NCBI GenBank assembly: GCA_964570765.1
Contig: CAZMZF010000051.1
Span: forward strand, 1-7,602
Direction: 5' to 3'
DNA length: 7,602 bases
Origin: CAZMZF01 sp964570765
Lineage (GTDB): Bacteria > Zixibacteria > MSB-5A5 > RBG-16-43-9
Within the stretch, counting starts at the first letter, position 1. Each line of letters begins with the position of its first letter. The position numbers and the translations under genes are program-made. This document shows, one piece after another, positions 1 to 5,630 of this stretch. The notes beneath the pieces are model-generated. The model was given only the letters and a program-made list of their open reading frames with translations. It was not told the DNA's origin and made no database searches.

Positions 1-1007
1 TTATCCTTCAAAAATAATTTTTTCACCAGCTCATCCATCCACCCCATAATCGGCTGGAAAAGGAGAATTGCCAGAATCAAATAACTTATCTCTAAGATTG
101 GAACTTTACGTCCGATTAAACTCTGCATGAAATTACTCAGTTGATTTATAAGGAGAAAATAGATCCCCAGAAGAAGGGCAGAGGTCAAGGAATAGACCAG
201 GCTCTGCCTTACCAGAGTCCTGATATCCAAAAAGCGATACCGGATTATAGCCCAGGCAATAGAACCTCCACCCACTAACAGGGCGGTAATAGTCAGGGCA
301 TACCTCAAGCTGTCTGGAATTCTAAAATTAACCAGAGCAGGTAAGATAAAAGCAACAGCATAAAGGCCGGTAGAGGACCTGATCCCCCAGGTAACTAATT
401 TAGCCTGATTTTTTAACCGGCTCTGGGCTAATTTCTTCGTCCCCTGATAAAGAAAGAAAACCGCCAGGAAAAGATAGGTTAAATTTACAATTGAAAAGAA
501 CTGAAGATGAAACCGATAGAATACTTCAATGGTCAGAGATAAGAATTTGAGAAGATAGGTTAAGGGTTGTAGAAGGAAGCTTCCCAGCCCGGACCTGTTT
601 TCCAGGGAGGATAGGTCGATGATCTTTTTCGGCTCATATAAAAATAAGACCAGCAGGATATGAAAAATATGGGGAATAAAAATCAAGATCTTCATCCGGG
701 GATGTCTTTTAATAAAAGGGTTTTCTATCGGAAATACTAAAGAGAAAAGTAAAAGCTGAGGGAAAAAAAGCTCCCATAAATAGAAAATATTGGAGTATAA
801 AAGGGAATTGACAGGTTGAACTCCGGTTGATCTAAGGATAGTTCCAAAAGCAGCAAAGAGCGGACCTAATCCGGCGAATAAAAGCATCAAGCTGGTTATC
901 CGGTTCAACCTGACCCGATAGTCCTCAGAAAGGATAGTAGCCCCTAAGAAGAAAAGGACTATCCCGCAGATAAGATATACCCCGGCAACTAAATTCAAAA
1001 GGCTCAT
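1..1007 (-). CDS. Multi-pass membrane sensor protein, N-terminal part (3' end outside window)
   Basis: An uninterrupted minus-strand frame runs from an ATG at 1007 to the left edge, giving 335 visible residues with no stop, so the gene is cut by the window. The protein is strongly hydrophobic. About eight or nine membrane segments are recognisable, roughly at residues 5-25, 38-57, 70-95, 105-125, 155-190, 215-230, 238-258, 270-290 and 305-320. The stretch YRFLDIRTLVRQSLVY after the main membrane block, then another hydrophobic segment and a basic amphipathic end (MDELVKKLFLKD), resembles the junction seen in bacterial 7TM-type sensor proteins just before a cytoplasmic GAF, histidine-kinase or SpoIIE-phosphatase output domain. 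That output domain is not visible. The start lies 2 nt after the stop of the RsbW-type kinase gene with no clear SD, so translation is probably coupled. From context I infer a membrane input for the partner switch, perhaps an RsbU-like phosphatase. The membrane nature is certain; the output type is a guess. Confidence 0.8.
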   Translation of the reverse strand, partial: MSLLNLVAGVYLICGIVLFFLGATILSEDYRVRLNRITSLMLLFAGLGPLFAAFGTILRSTGVQPVNSLLYSNIFYLWELFFPQLLLFSLVFPIENPFIKRHPRMKILIFIPHIFHILLVLFLYEPKKIIDLSSLENRSGLGSFLLQPLTYLLKFLSLTIEVFYRFHLQFFSIVNLTYLFLAVFFLYQGTKKLAQSRLKNQAKLVTWGIRSSTGLYAVAFILPALVNFRIPDSLRYALTITALLVGGGSIAWAIIRYRFLDIRTLVRQSLVYSLTSALLLGIYFLLINQLSNFMQSLIGRKVPILEISYLILAILLFQPIMGWMDELVKKLFLKD

Positions 1008-1009
1008 TT

Positions 1010-1450
1010 TCAGGTCTTTTTATCTTTTTTCAGATATTTGGTAAGGCGAACAACTGTTCCCCCCTCTTTTTTGAAGACAAAATCTACTTTATCCATAAGA
1101 GATCTCAATATGAATATCCCTCGGCCTACTTCTTTAAGAAGATTCTCTTCGGTTATAGGGCAGGGCAAAGCATCAAGATCGAATCCTTCCCCTTCATCTT
1201 CTACCTCGATCTTTATTGAGGATTCATCAGTTATAAGCCGGAGAGTAACTTTTTTCCGGGGAACGTTTTTATTTCCATGCACAATGGCATTGTTGACCAC
1301 TTCTGTTACCGAGATGGCGACATCTGCTAACTGGTCTTTATTCAGCCTTAATTTTTTTAATTTTTTCTCCACGAAATCGTCAACCTTAGCCAGATAAATC
1401 AGTGAGCTGGGGATAATTATCAGATTATCTTTGTAGATTATCTTTTCCAT
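1010..1450 (-). CDS. RsbW/SpoIIAB-like anti-sigma factor serine kinase (HATPase_c_2)
   Basis: This 146-residue protein has the GHKL ATPase fold of anti-sigma kinases. The N box is VTEVVNNAIVHGNK (Glu50, Asn53/Asn54, His58-Gly59). The G1 box is VEDEGEGFD (Asp85, Gly87, Gly89), the G2 box EVGRGIFIL (Gly109-Arg110-Gly111), and a final GGT lies at 130-132. Length and layout match RsbW/SpoIIAB, with no extra domain and no phospho-acceptor histidine. Family knowledge says such proteins bind ATP, phosphorylate a STAS partner on Ser/Thr, and hold a sigma factor or other target when the partner is phosphorylated. The likely partner is the STAS protein encoded just upstream. The ATG at 1450 follows an in-frame stop almost directly, so no longer start exists. 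No SD is visible, and a terminator-like hairpin lies just upstream, which may keep kinase output below STAS output. No sigma factor gene is visible, so the target is unknown. Confidence 0.93.
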   Translation of the reverse strand: MEKIIYKDNLIIIPSSLIYLAKVDDFVEKKLKKLRLNKDQLADVAISVTEVVNNAIVHGNKNVPRKKVTLRLITDESSIKIEVEDEGEGFDLDALPCPITEENLLKEVGRGIFILRSLMDKVDFVFKKEGGTVVRLTKYLKKDKKT

Positions 1451-1458
1451 TTTTTAAA

Positions 1459-1489
1459 TTAAAAAAGGTAGGCTTATCGACCTACCTTT
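1459..1489 (-). terminator. Terminator-like hairpin between STAS and kinase genes (possible attenuator)
   Basis: Read on the minus strand, AAAGGTAGG (1489-1481) and CCTACCTTT (1472-1464) form a perfect 9-bp stem around an 8-nt loop, followed at once by TTT and then AATTT, so the RNA would carry six consecutive U's at the base of the stem. This is the form of a modest intrinsic terminator. It lies 38 nt past the STAS stop and 13 nt before the kinase ATG. Because the kinase and sensor genes continue in the same direction and I see no convincing promoter between, it probably causes partial termination or acts as an RNA-processing or stability element. Stem G+C content is only moderate, so strength is uncertain. 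Confidence 0.6.
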
Positions 1490-1526
1490 AGATATTTTTA
1501 AGGGATTTGCCAGAATAAAAGAGCCT

Positions 1527-1865
1527 TTATTTAAAGCTTTGAACTGCCTGCTCAACAGTATCAAAGGTCTCAAAGACAGTTATGAGTTTGGTAATGGTCA
1601 AAAGGCTCTGAATCTTTTCAGTAACATTTGCCAGTTTGAGCTCTCCACCATTGTTACGCATAGTGGTCAGACCGGAGATCAAAATCCCCAGGCCGGTGCT
1701 GTTCATCCAATCCACCTTAGCCAGGTCGATTACCACCTTTTTCTTTCCCTGATTTATTAGCTCATGTAATGAATCGTGTAAAATTGTCGCATCCGGGCCT
1801 CCCATAATCTTTCCCTTAGGTTCCAGGATAGCTATCCCCTTATTTTCGCTGGAAGTCAATTTCAT
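1527..1865 (-). CDS. STAS-domain anti-anti-sigma factor (RsbV/SpoIIAA family)
   Basis: This 112-residue single-domain protein has the STAS pattern: an N-terminal beta strand (GIAILEPKGKIMGG), a central VVIDLAKVDWMNSTGLGIL segment, and a C-terminal GGELKLANVTEKIQSLL ... VFETFDTVEQAV helix region. The loop MNSTGLG places Ser56 at the site phosphorylated in B. subtilis RsbV (Ser56) and SpoIIAA (Ser58), with Thr57 beside it. Asn55 replaces the more usual Asp, a mild departure. Family role: when unphosphorylated it binds the RsbW-type kinase and frees that kinase's target; when phosphorylated it lets go. The ATG at 1865 is fixed by a strong AGGAGG five nt upstream. The gene follows the secreted-protein gene by 77 nt and precedes the kinase gene, the usual V-then-W order. 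Its SD is far better than that of the kinase gene, consistent with excess STAS over kinase. Confidence 0.95.
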   Translation of the reverse strand: MKLTSSENKGIAILEPKGKIMGGPDATILHDSLHELINQGKKKVVIDLAKVDWMNSTGLGILISGLTTMRNNGGELKLANVTEKIQSLLTITKLITVFETFDTVEQAVQSFK

Positions 1866-1870
1866 CTTCT

Positions 1871-1876
1871 CCTCCT
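1871..1876 (-). promoter_or_regulatory. Strong Shine-Dalgarno of the STAS gene
   Basis: Minus-strand AGGAGG with a 5-nt spacer (AGAAG) to the ATG at 1865. It is a full anti-16S match and the strongest ribosome-binding site in the window. It fixes the STAS start and shows that a bacterial-type SD is used here. Confidence 0.85.
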
Positions 1877-1942
1877 AATTTAACTTTTACGCAGTACGAG
1901 AGATTAAGTTTCAAATTGTACTAAATCAATCCCTTTGGAAAT

Positions 1943-2362
1943 CTATTTAAAGAGTGCCTTGATCTTTCCCCAGGTGGTAAGATTAAGCACTCCCATAGTA
2001 TTTAAGTTTATATCTTTTACAAAGTTGCCAGCTTTAGCCTCGAAAGGCGAAGTAACTCCATAACCTTTAACTTCTAAGGTTATAAAGTCATCTTCTTCCC
2101 ATCCCTCTTTTTCCGAAGTGGAGGGGTCATCAGCGGGAATTGAGAGAGAATACACTCCATCTTTAACCACAGCCTCAGGTTTAGTTTTAACCTCTGGGAT
2201 GGAAGCCTTCACCACACAACCGTCTGGCACCGGGTGCCCCTTGTAGTTAACTATACCATAAACCTGACAAGGGGAATTCACCGATTGCCCGAAAGCATCT
2301 ATGCTTAAAATCAAGCAGAAAAGGATTATATAACCTATCCCGCTCAGTCTAAAAATCCTCAT
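1943..2362 (-). CDS. Small secreted protein with a carboxypeptidase-regulatory-like beta-sandwich domain, function unknown
   Basis: I do not recognise a named family. With the ATG at 2362 the protein has 139 residues. Residues 1-25 form a clear signal peptide: basic MRIFR, hydrophobic IGYIILFCLIL, and a likely cut after DAFG. There is no lipobox, so it is not an evident lipoprotein. The mature part begins with CQVYGIVNYKGHPVPDGCVV and continues with DGVYSLSIPADDP and DDFITLEVKGYG. This G-x-V ... G-x-P-V-P-x-G ... Y-x-L pattern resembles carboxypeptidase-regulatory-like or transthyretin-like beta-sandwich modules. Cys32 and Cys49 could form a disulfide. The C-terminus ends in a compact TTWGKIKALFK tail. 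An upstream TTG (2386) lies at the predicted transcription start and is not usable. ATG 2374 is possible, but ATG 2362 has GAGAGGGG just upstream. It is first in the unit that encodes the partner switch. Confidence 0.75.
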   Translation of the reverse strand: MRIFRLSGIGYIILFCLILSIDAFGQSVNSPCQVYGIVNYKGHPVPDGCVVKASIPEVKTKPEAVVKDGVYSLSIPADDPSTSEKEGWEEDDFITLEVKGYGVTSPFEAKAGNFVKDINLNTMGVLNLTTWGKIKALFK

Positions 2363-2394
2363 TACCCCTCTCATAAAATTCTTCAATCCTTGTT

Positions 2395-2422
2395 ATTATA
2401 GAAATATTATACGGTTTGTCAA
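2395..2422 (-). promoter_or_regulatory. Near-consensus sigma-70-type promoter for the secreted-protein/partner-switch unit
   Basis: On the minus strand a perfect TTGACA (2422-2417) is followed by a 16-bp spacer and a perfect TATAAT (2400-2395). This predicts a transcript start near 2388. A second TATAAT (2411-2406) lies inside the spacer. Upstream, 2450-2428 is almost all A/T with a T7-A7 tract, resembling an UP element at about -40 to -60. The promoter lies in the 55-nt gap between the deacetylase and secreted-protein genes, so the regulatory block can be transcribed independently of the glycan genes. The housekeeping-type boxes suggest constitutive transcription, with regulation exerted at the protein level. 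Confidence 0.85.
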
Positions 2423-2441
2423 GGGAAATTAATCAGTTTTT

Positions 2442-3239
2442 TTAAAAAAATTTCTGATAAATCTTCCAGAGTTTGAAATAATTATTAGCTCCTAAAATAG
2501 TTTTAAGCATATCCAAGAGTTTTCCCTTAAACCTTCTTTTAAGAAAAAGCTTTTTATCCTGATTTATTAAAGAGACAAAATCGGAAAGCGAGTTGCCAGA
2601 TCTTAATGAGACTCTCTTTAGCTCAAACGGGTCAGTCTTATTTTCATTCCAGCCAAATTTAGAAGTGCAAATTCCTTTAAAATCGAGTTTTTTTGTAATT
2701 CTTTTTACATTAACACTATGGTACCCTCCAGGTAAACTCAAAAGATTAATCTCTCTTCCGATTATCTCCTCTAACATTTTTTTTGAATCCAGAAGCTCTG
2801 ATTTCAGCTCATCATCATTAAGTGTAGATAAAAATTTATGAGTCTTACCGTGAGAGCCAAACTCCATCCCTTCCTGGCTCATCTTTAAAATTTGGGATTT
2901 TTGCAGATGACCGGATTTGTCGATAAAATCAGTGGTCAGAAAGAAAGTGGCTTTGAAACCAAATTTTTCAAGCAGAGGAAAAGCTATAGTATAATCGGTC
3001 TGGTTTCCATCATCAAAAGTGATTATTAATGTTTTATCCGGAAAAGAGGTTTTTCCCTGCAGATACTCCAATAGCTGGTTCAAATTAAGAGTTTTCCACC
3101 CGTTTGAATGTAGATACTCTAACTGTTTTGAAAACTCCTTTTCTTTTACTGAGAAAACTTTCTCTTCAGGGCTAATCTTTGATAGATTATCCTCTTTGGG
3201 TAAGACCCTATGATAAAGCAGGATTAAGATTTTGTCCAA
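2442..3239 (-). CDS. Polysaccharide deacetylase family protein (NodB homology domain, CE4-like)
   Basis: This 265-residue protein starts directly in the fold (KILILLYHRVLP) with no signal peptide, so it should act in the cytoplasm or at the inner membrane face. Motif 1 is TLIITFDDGNQTDY with Asp76 (catalytic base) and Asp77 (metal ligand). Motif 2 is SHGKTH with His130 and His134, the H-x3-H metal ligands. FGFKATFFL between them is the usual core strand. Motif 3 is weaker: LSLPGGYHS keeps Pro170-Gly171 but lacks the usual Arg. CE4 enzymes use a divalent metal to remove N-acetyl (or O-acetyl) groups from glycans. In this setting the substrate is probably a lipid-linked or nascent surface glycan; that is inference. 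The start is TTG at 3239: an in-frame stop lies shortly upstream, no ATG intervenes, and AAGGTG lies 5 nt before it. It may be cotranscribed with the glycosyltransferase genes across a 134-nt gap or have its own unseen promoter. Confidence 0.9.
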   Translation of the reverse strand: MDKILILLYHRVLPKEDNLSKISPEEKVFSVKEKEFSKQLEYLHSNGWKTLNLNQLLEYLQGKTSFPDKTLIITFDDGNQTDYTIAFPLLEKFGFKATFFLTTDFIDKSGHLQKSQILKMSQEGMEFGSHGKTHKFLSTLNDDELKSELLDSKKMLEEIIGREINLLSLPGGYHSVNVKRITKKLDFKGICTSKFGWNENKTDPFELKRVSLRSGNSLSDFVSLINQDKKLFLKRRFKGKLLDMLKTILGANNYFKLWKIYQKFF

Positions 3240-3244
3240 ATAAG

Positions 3245-3250
3245 CACCTT
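3245..3250 (-). promoter_or_regulatory. Shine-Dalgarno supporting the TTG start of the deacetylase
   Basis: Minus-strand AAGGTG, one mismatch from AAGGAG, stands 5 nt before the TTG at 3239. With no ATG or GTG between it and the upstream in-frame stop, it supports a TTG start and full-length N-terminal strand ILILLYHR, which belongs to the deacetylase fold. Confidence 0.6.
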
Positions 3251-3284
3251 TGTAAAAATTTTAGGTCTATAAAAATTCTCTTTT

Positions 3285-3303
3285 GCGGGGCTGGGAGCCC
3301 CGC
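3285..3303. repeat. GC-rich perfect palindrome 1 (REP-like)
   Basis: GCGGGGCT (3285-3292), a 3-nt loop, then AGCCCCGC (3296-3303): a perfect 8-bp inverted repeat, nearly all G/C, in A/T-rich surroundings. It lies in the 134-nt gap between the GT2 and deacetylase genes, together with a second palindrome. Neither strand has a T-run after it, so it is not a standard intrinsic terminator. It could act as a REP-type mRNA-stabilising or transcription-damping element. Its family can only be confirmed by finding other copies in the genome. Confidence 0.7.
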
Positions 3304-3334
3304 CTACAAGTTATAATCCACTAATCCCTCGTGG

Positions 3335-3354
3335 GGCGAGCACCTTTGCTCGCC
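3335..3354. repeat. GC-rich perfect palindrome 2 (REP-like)
   Basis: GGCGAGCA (3335-3342), a CCTT loop, then TGCTCGCC (3347-3354): a perfect 8-bp inverted repeat, 31 nt from palindrome 1 but with a different stem sequence. It begins about 20 nt past the GT2 stop in the direction of transcription, again without a T-tract. The pair sits exactly between two genes of the glycan block. Together they may protect or trim the 3' end of the glycosyltransferase mRNA, or be remnants of a small mobile palindromic unit. No coding sequence is visible in this gap. Confidence 0.7.
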
Positions 3355-3373
3355 AAATTGATTTAAAAATTTT

Positions 3374-4519
3374 TCATCTCTTAGACGGTTCCCAGATTAT
3401 CTCCTTTTTGCCCAGTATAAATTTTGTCCAGGCCAAAAGTATGGCTAAATTCACCACATAAAAATAAAAATCAGATTCCATCAGAGATAAAAGTCCTGTA
3501 AGTTTTTTGTTCACCAGAAAGAGCAAATATGAAAGAGCGATAAAGAATGAGAAAAGCTCAATTAGAAAAGTAAGTTTAAAAATAAAATGCTGTAGTAAAA
3601 AAAGATTGCAAAAGAATAAAAGTAAAAGTAAGAAAGGGGTAAGCCATCTTAAGAGTTTATGGCTCAAAAGCTCTAAGCTGAAGAAACCATATTTAAAAAG
3701 ATTTAATAAAGATAGCTCAGAGAAGAAAACCTCCAGCCCACCTAAGGCAGTTCTTCTCCTTCTTTTGAACTCCTCCTTGAAATCTGCAACTCTGGTTACA
3801 TAAGCGATACCTTCTGGCTCAGATATTACCCTTTTCCCTTGCTTTACGGCCTGAAGCGGGAGATAAAAGTCATCAATTAAATCATTGGGAATCTGGTTCA
3901 CAAGCTCCCTTCTTATGGCATAGAGACATCCACTCACTCCAGTTAAATTACAAATTATACTTTCCAGCCTTCTCAACTTCATCTCCATCCCTACATAGAC
4001 CCCTTCTCCAGATTCACCCTTTTCTTGAAGCGTGGAAATACTCCGGTCCTCTCCACTCACACATCCCACTTCGGTATCTGCAAAATTCTTAGCTATCTTC
4101 ATTAGAGAATCTTTATTTAAAAGGGTGGAGGTATCCGTAAAGAAGACAAGTTCACTTTGCACTTCTTTTAAAGCTGAATTCAAAGCTTTTGTCTTTCCAC
4201 TTCTTTCTTCAAGACGAAGAAGTTTTACTCCTTTATCTTCATAGGAAGAGACTATCTCCTCTGTTTTATCAGTGGAGCAGTCAGATATGACCATAATCTT
4301 GAGTTTATCTTGAGGATAAAAAAGTTTAAGGCAGTTCTCCAATTTATCTTTGATCACTTTCTCCCCATTATAGACTGGGATAAGAAGGGTGGCAGTGGGA
4401 ATATATTCCCCTTTTGCAACTGGATTAGATTTATAAAAAGATACAGCTTTCAAGAGCAGAAAATATCCCCAAAAGGTGTAAAATAGTAAAAACGCCAAGA
4501 TTATGAACAAAGTAATCAT
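3374..4519 (-). CDS. Membrane-bound family 2 glycosyltransferase
   Basis: This 381-residue GT2 has an N-terminal membrane anchor (residues 4-24), a GT-A domain (about 42-265) and three C-terminal membrane segments (about 294-316, 318-340 and 353-373), the general layout of processive or lipid-linked-sugar GT2 enzymes. Motifs: LLIPVYNGEKVI (46-56), VISDCSTDKT with nucleotide-binding Asp80, RSGKTKALN (106-114), VFFTDTSTLL at the DxD position, GVSGCLYAIRREL (194-206), the acidic IDDFYLPL with Asp216/Asp217 as candidate catalytic base, and RRRRTALGG (253-261) where related enzymes have Q/RxxRW. The DxD motif is incomplete: Asp129-Thr-Ser131, so the second Asp is missing, a variant that I believe also occurs in active relatives. 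It likely transfers a sugar from a nucleotide donor at the inner membrane. The ATG overlaps the preceding GT4 stop (ATGA), with AAGG 7 nt upstream, so the two are translationally coupled. Sugar and acceptor cannot be read from sequence. Confidence 0.93.
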   Translation of the reverse strand: MITLFIILAFLLFYTFWGYFLLLKAVSFYKSNPVAKGEYIPTATLLIPVYNGEKVIKDKLENCLKLFYPQDKLKIMVISDCSTDKTEEIVSSYEDKGVKLLRLEERSGKTKALNSALKEVQSELVFFTDTSTLLNKDSLMKIAKNFADTEVGCVSGEDRSISTLQEKGESGEGVYVGMEMKLRRLESIICNLTGVSGCLYAIRRELVNQIPNDLIDDFYLPLQAVKQGKRVISEPEGIAYVTRVADFKEEFKRRRRTALGGLEVFFSELSLLNLFKYGFFSLELLSHKLLRWLTPFLLLLLFFCNLFLLQHFIFKLTFLIELFSFFIALSYLLFLVNKKLTGLLSLMESDFYFYVVNLAILLAWTKFILGKKEIIWEPSKR

Positions 4520-5628
4520 CTCAGGACCTTAGAATAAAGCTCTTCATAATTTTTTACCATAGTTTCTAAGGAAAATTTCTCTTTTACCCTTTTCTTTCCC
4601 TCTTCCCCCATCTTCATGCTAAGTTTTTCATCTTTCAGAAGAAAGATTATCTTCTCAGCTAACTTATCAGGCTCAGCTGGAGGAACCAGAAAACCGGTTT
4701 TCCCATCAAGGATCAGTTCCGGATTTCCACCTACTCTGGTAGCAATAATCGGCTTTCCTGAAGCCATAGCTTCTAAGAGGGAGATAGAACAGCCTTCAGA
4801 ATGAGAGGATAAGATGAAAAGATCCATAAGACCTAAAAGCAAGTTCACATCTTCTCTATGACCTAAGAATAAGACTCTGTTTTCGAGACCCAGTTCTGCA
4901 CAAAGTTTAACCAGGCTGGATTTCAACTCCCCTTCTCCTACTATCAATAGCTTAGCTTGAGGGAAAAGAGTTATAACTTTATGAAATGACAAAATTAAAG
5001 TATGATGGTCTTTAACTTCTCTCAAATTCCCCACATTCCCCAGGATAAGCTCTTCTTCTGAAAGATTTAACTCCTTCCTCAAGGATTTCAAATCCTTTTT
5101 ATTTTCAAATTTGTGAGTATCAACTCCATTATAGATCAATTTAACTTTTTGAGGGGGAATTTTAAGTTCTTCTCTTAGCAGGTTCTGAATATCTTTTGAA
5201 ACTGCCACGATTTTTTTAATCTGGCTGATGAAAACCTTATAGGAAAACCTCCTGGACCACTTCTCAAAAATATAATAGCGATTGTGGATTGTGGAAATCA
5301 TTGGAATACCCAGAATCTTGGAAGCCCAGTATCCATAGAAATCTGTTCCCCAGGTATGAGAGTGAATTAAATCGATCCGGTTCTGTTTTATAAGCTGAAT
5401 AATATTTTTCAAAAACTTATAATCGTAAGTCTGAGTGCTTTCTTTAAGCCAGAGAAATTTGATACCCCTTTTTCTTAATTCCGATACGAGTTCACCTTCT
5501 CTGAACACGCCCACATAGGACTTGAATTTATCCGGGTTGATAAAATCTGCCAGATTTATAAACATCTGTTCAGCTCCACCTATGGAGCTGGTGTTGTGCA
5601 GATGAAGGATTTTTCTAACCTTGCTCAT
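4516..5628 (-). CDS. Glycosyltransferase family 4 (GT-B fold) protein
   Basis: This 370-residue GT-B enzyme has the normal length for the family. The acceptor-side N-terminal domain opens with KILHLHNTSSIGGAEQMF, where the Gly-Gly-Ala-Glu loop is typical of GT4, and has DLIHSHTWGTDFYGYWAS and STIHNRYYIFEK. The middle IVAVSKDI and LIYNGVD lead to the donor domain with LGNVGNLREVKDHH (candidate phosphate-contacting Arg203 and Lys206), LLIVGEGEL and VLFLGHREDV. The E-x7-E motif is complete: SEGCSISLLEAM with Glu278 and Glu286. It should be a retaining transferase using a nucleotide sugar in the cytoplasm. A TTG six nt upstream (5634) would overlap the previous stop as TTGA, but the ATG at 5628, 2 nt after that stop, is preferred by codon. 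No strong SD is present, so coupling to the upstream gene is likely. It overlaps the GT2 gene by 4 nt. Exact sugar and linkage unknown. Confidence 0.94.
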   Translation of the reverse strand: MSKVRKILHLHNTSSIGGAEQMFINLADFINPDKFKSYVGVFREGELVSELRKRGIKFLWLKESTQTYDYKFLKNIIQLIKQNRIDLIHSHTWGTDFYGYWASKILGIPMISTIHNRYYIFEKWSRRFSYKVFISQIKKIVAVSKDIQNLLREELKIPPQKVKLIYNGVDTHKFENKKDLKSLRKELNLSEEELILGNVGNLREVKDHHTLILSFHKVITLFPQAKLLIVGEGELKSSLVKLCAELGLENRVLFLGHREDVNLLLGLMDLFILSSHSEGCSISLLEAMASGKPIIATRVGGNPELILDGKTGFLVPPAEPDKLAEKIIFLLKDEKLSMKMGEEGKKRVKEKFSLETMVKNYEELYSKVLR

Positions 5629-5630
5629 TC

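Noticed and set aside
1038..1397. Plus-strand open frame of 119 codons opposite the kinase gene
   Set aside because: It is a low-complexity Ser/Arg/Phe-rich shadow of the well-supported kinase gene, with no domain or SD.
1866..1942. Possible promoter before the STAS gene (TTGATT, 17 bp, TAATCT)
   Set aside because: The -10 box matches consensus at only three positions; the perfect promoter upstream at 2395-2422 explains transcription better.
2432..2458. ATCAG...CTGAT inverted repeat around T7-A7 at the end of the deacetylase gene as a terminator
   Set aside because: The stem is almost all A/T with an uneven centre and would be weak. The tract fits better as an UP-like element of the adjacent promoter.
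3285..3354. CRISPR or small-RNA reading of the paired palindromes
   Set aside because: The two stems differ in sequence, there are no further copies at regular spacing, and no promoter or T-tract marks an RNA gene.
3507..3803. Plus-strand Lys/Ser-rich open frame of 98 codons opposite the GT2 gene
   Set aside because: Composition is what the reverse complement of Leu/Phe-rich membrane segments gives. No motif, and GT2 motifs are clear on the other strand.
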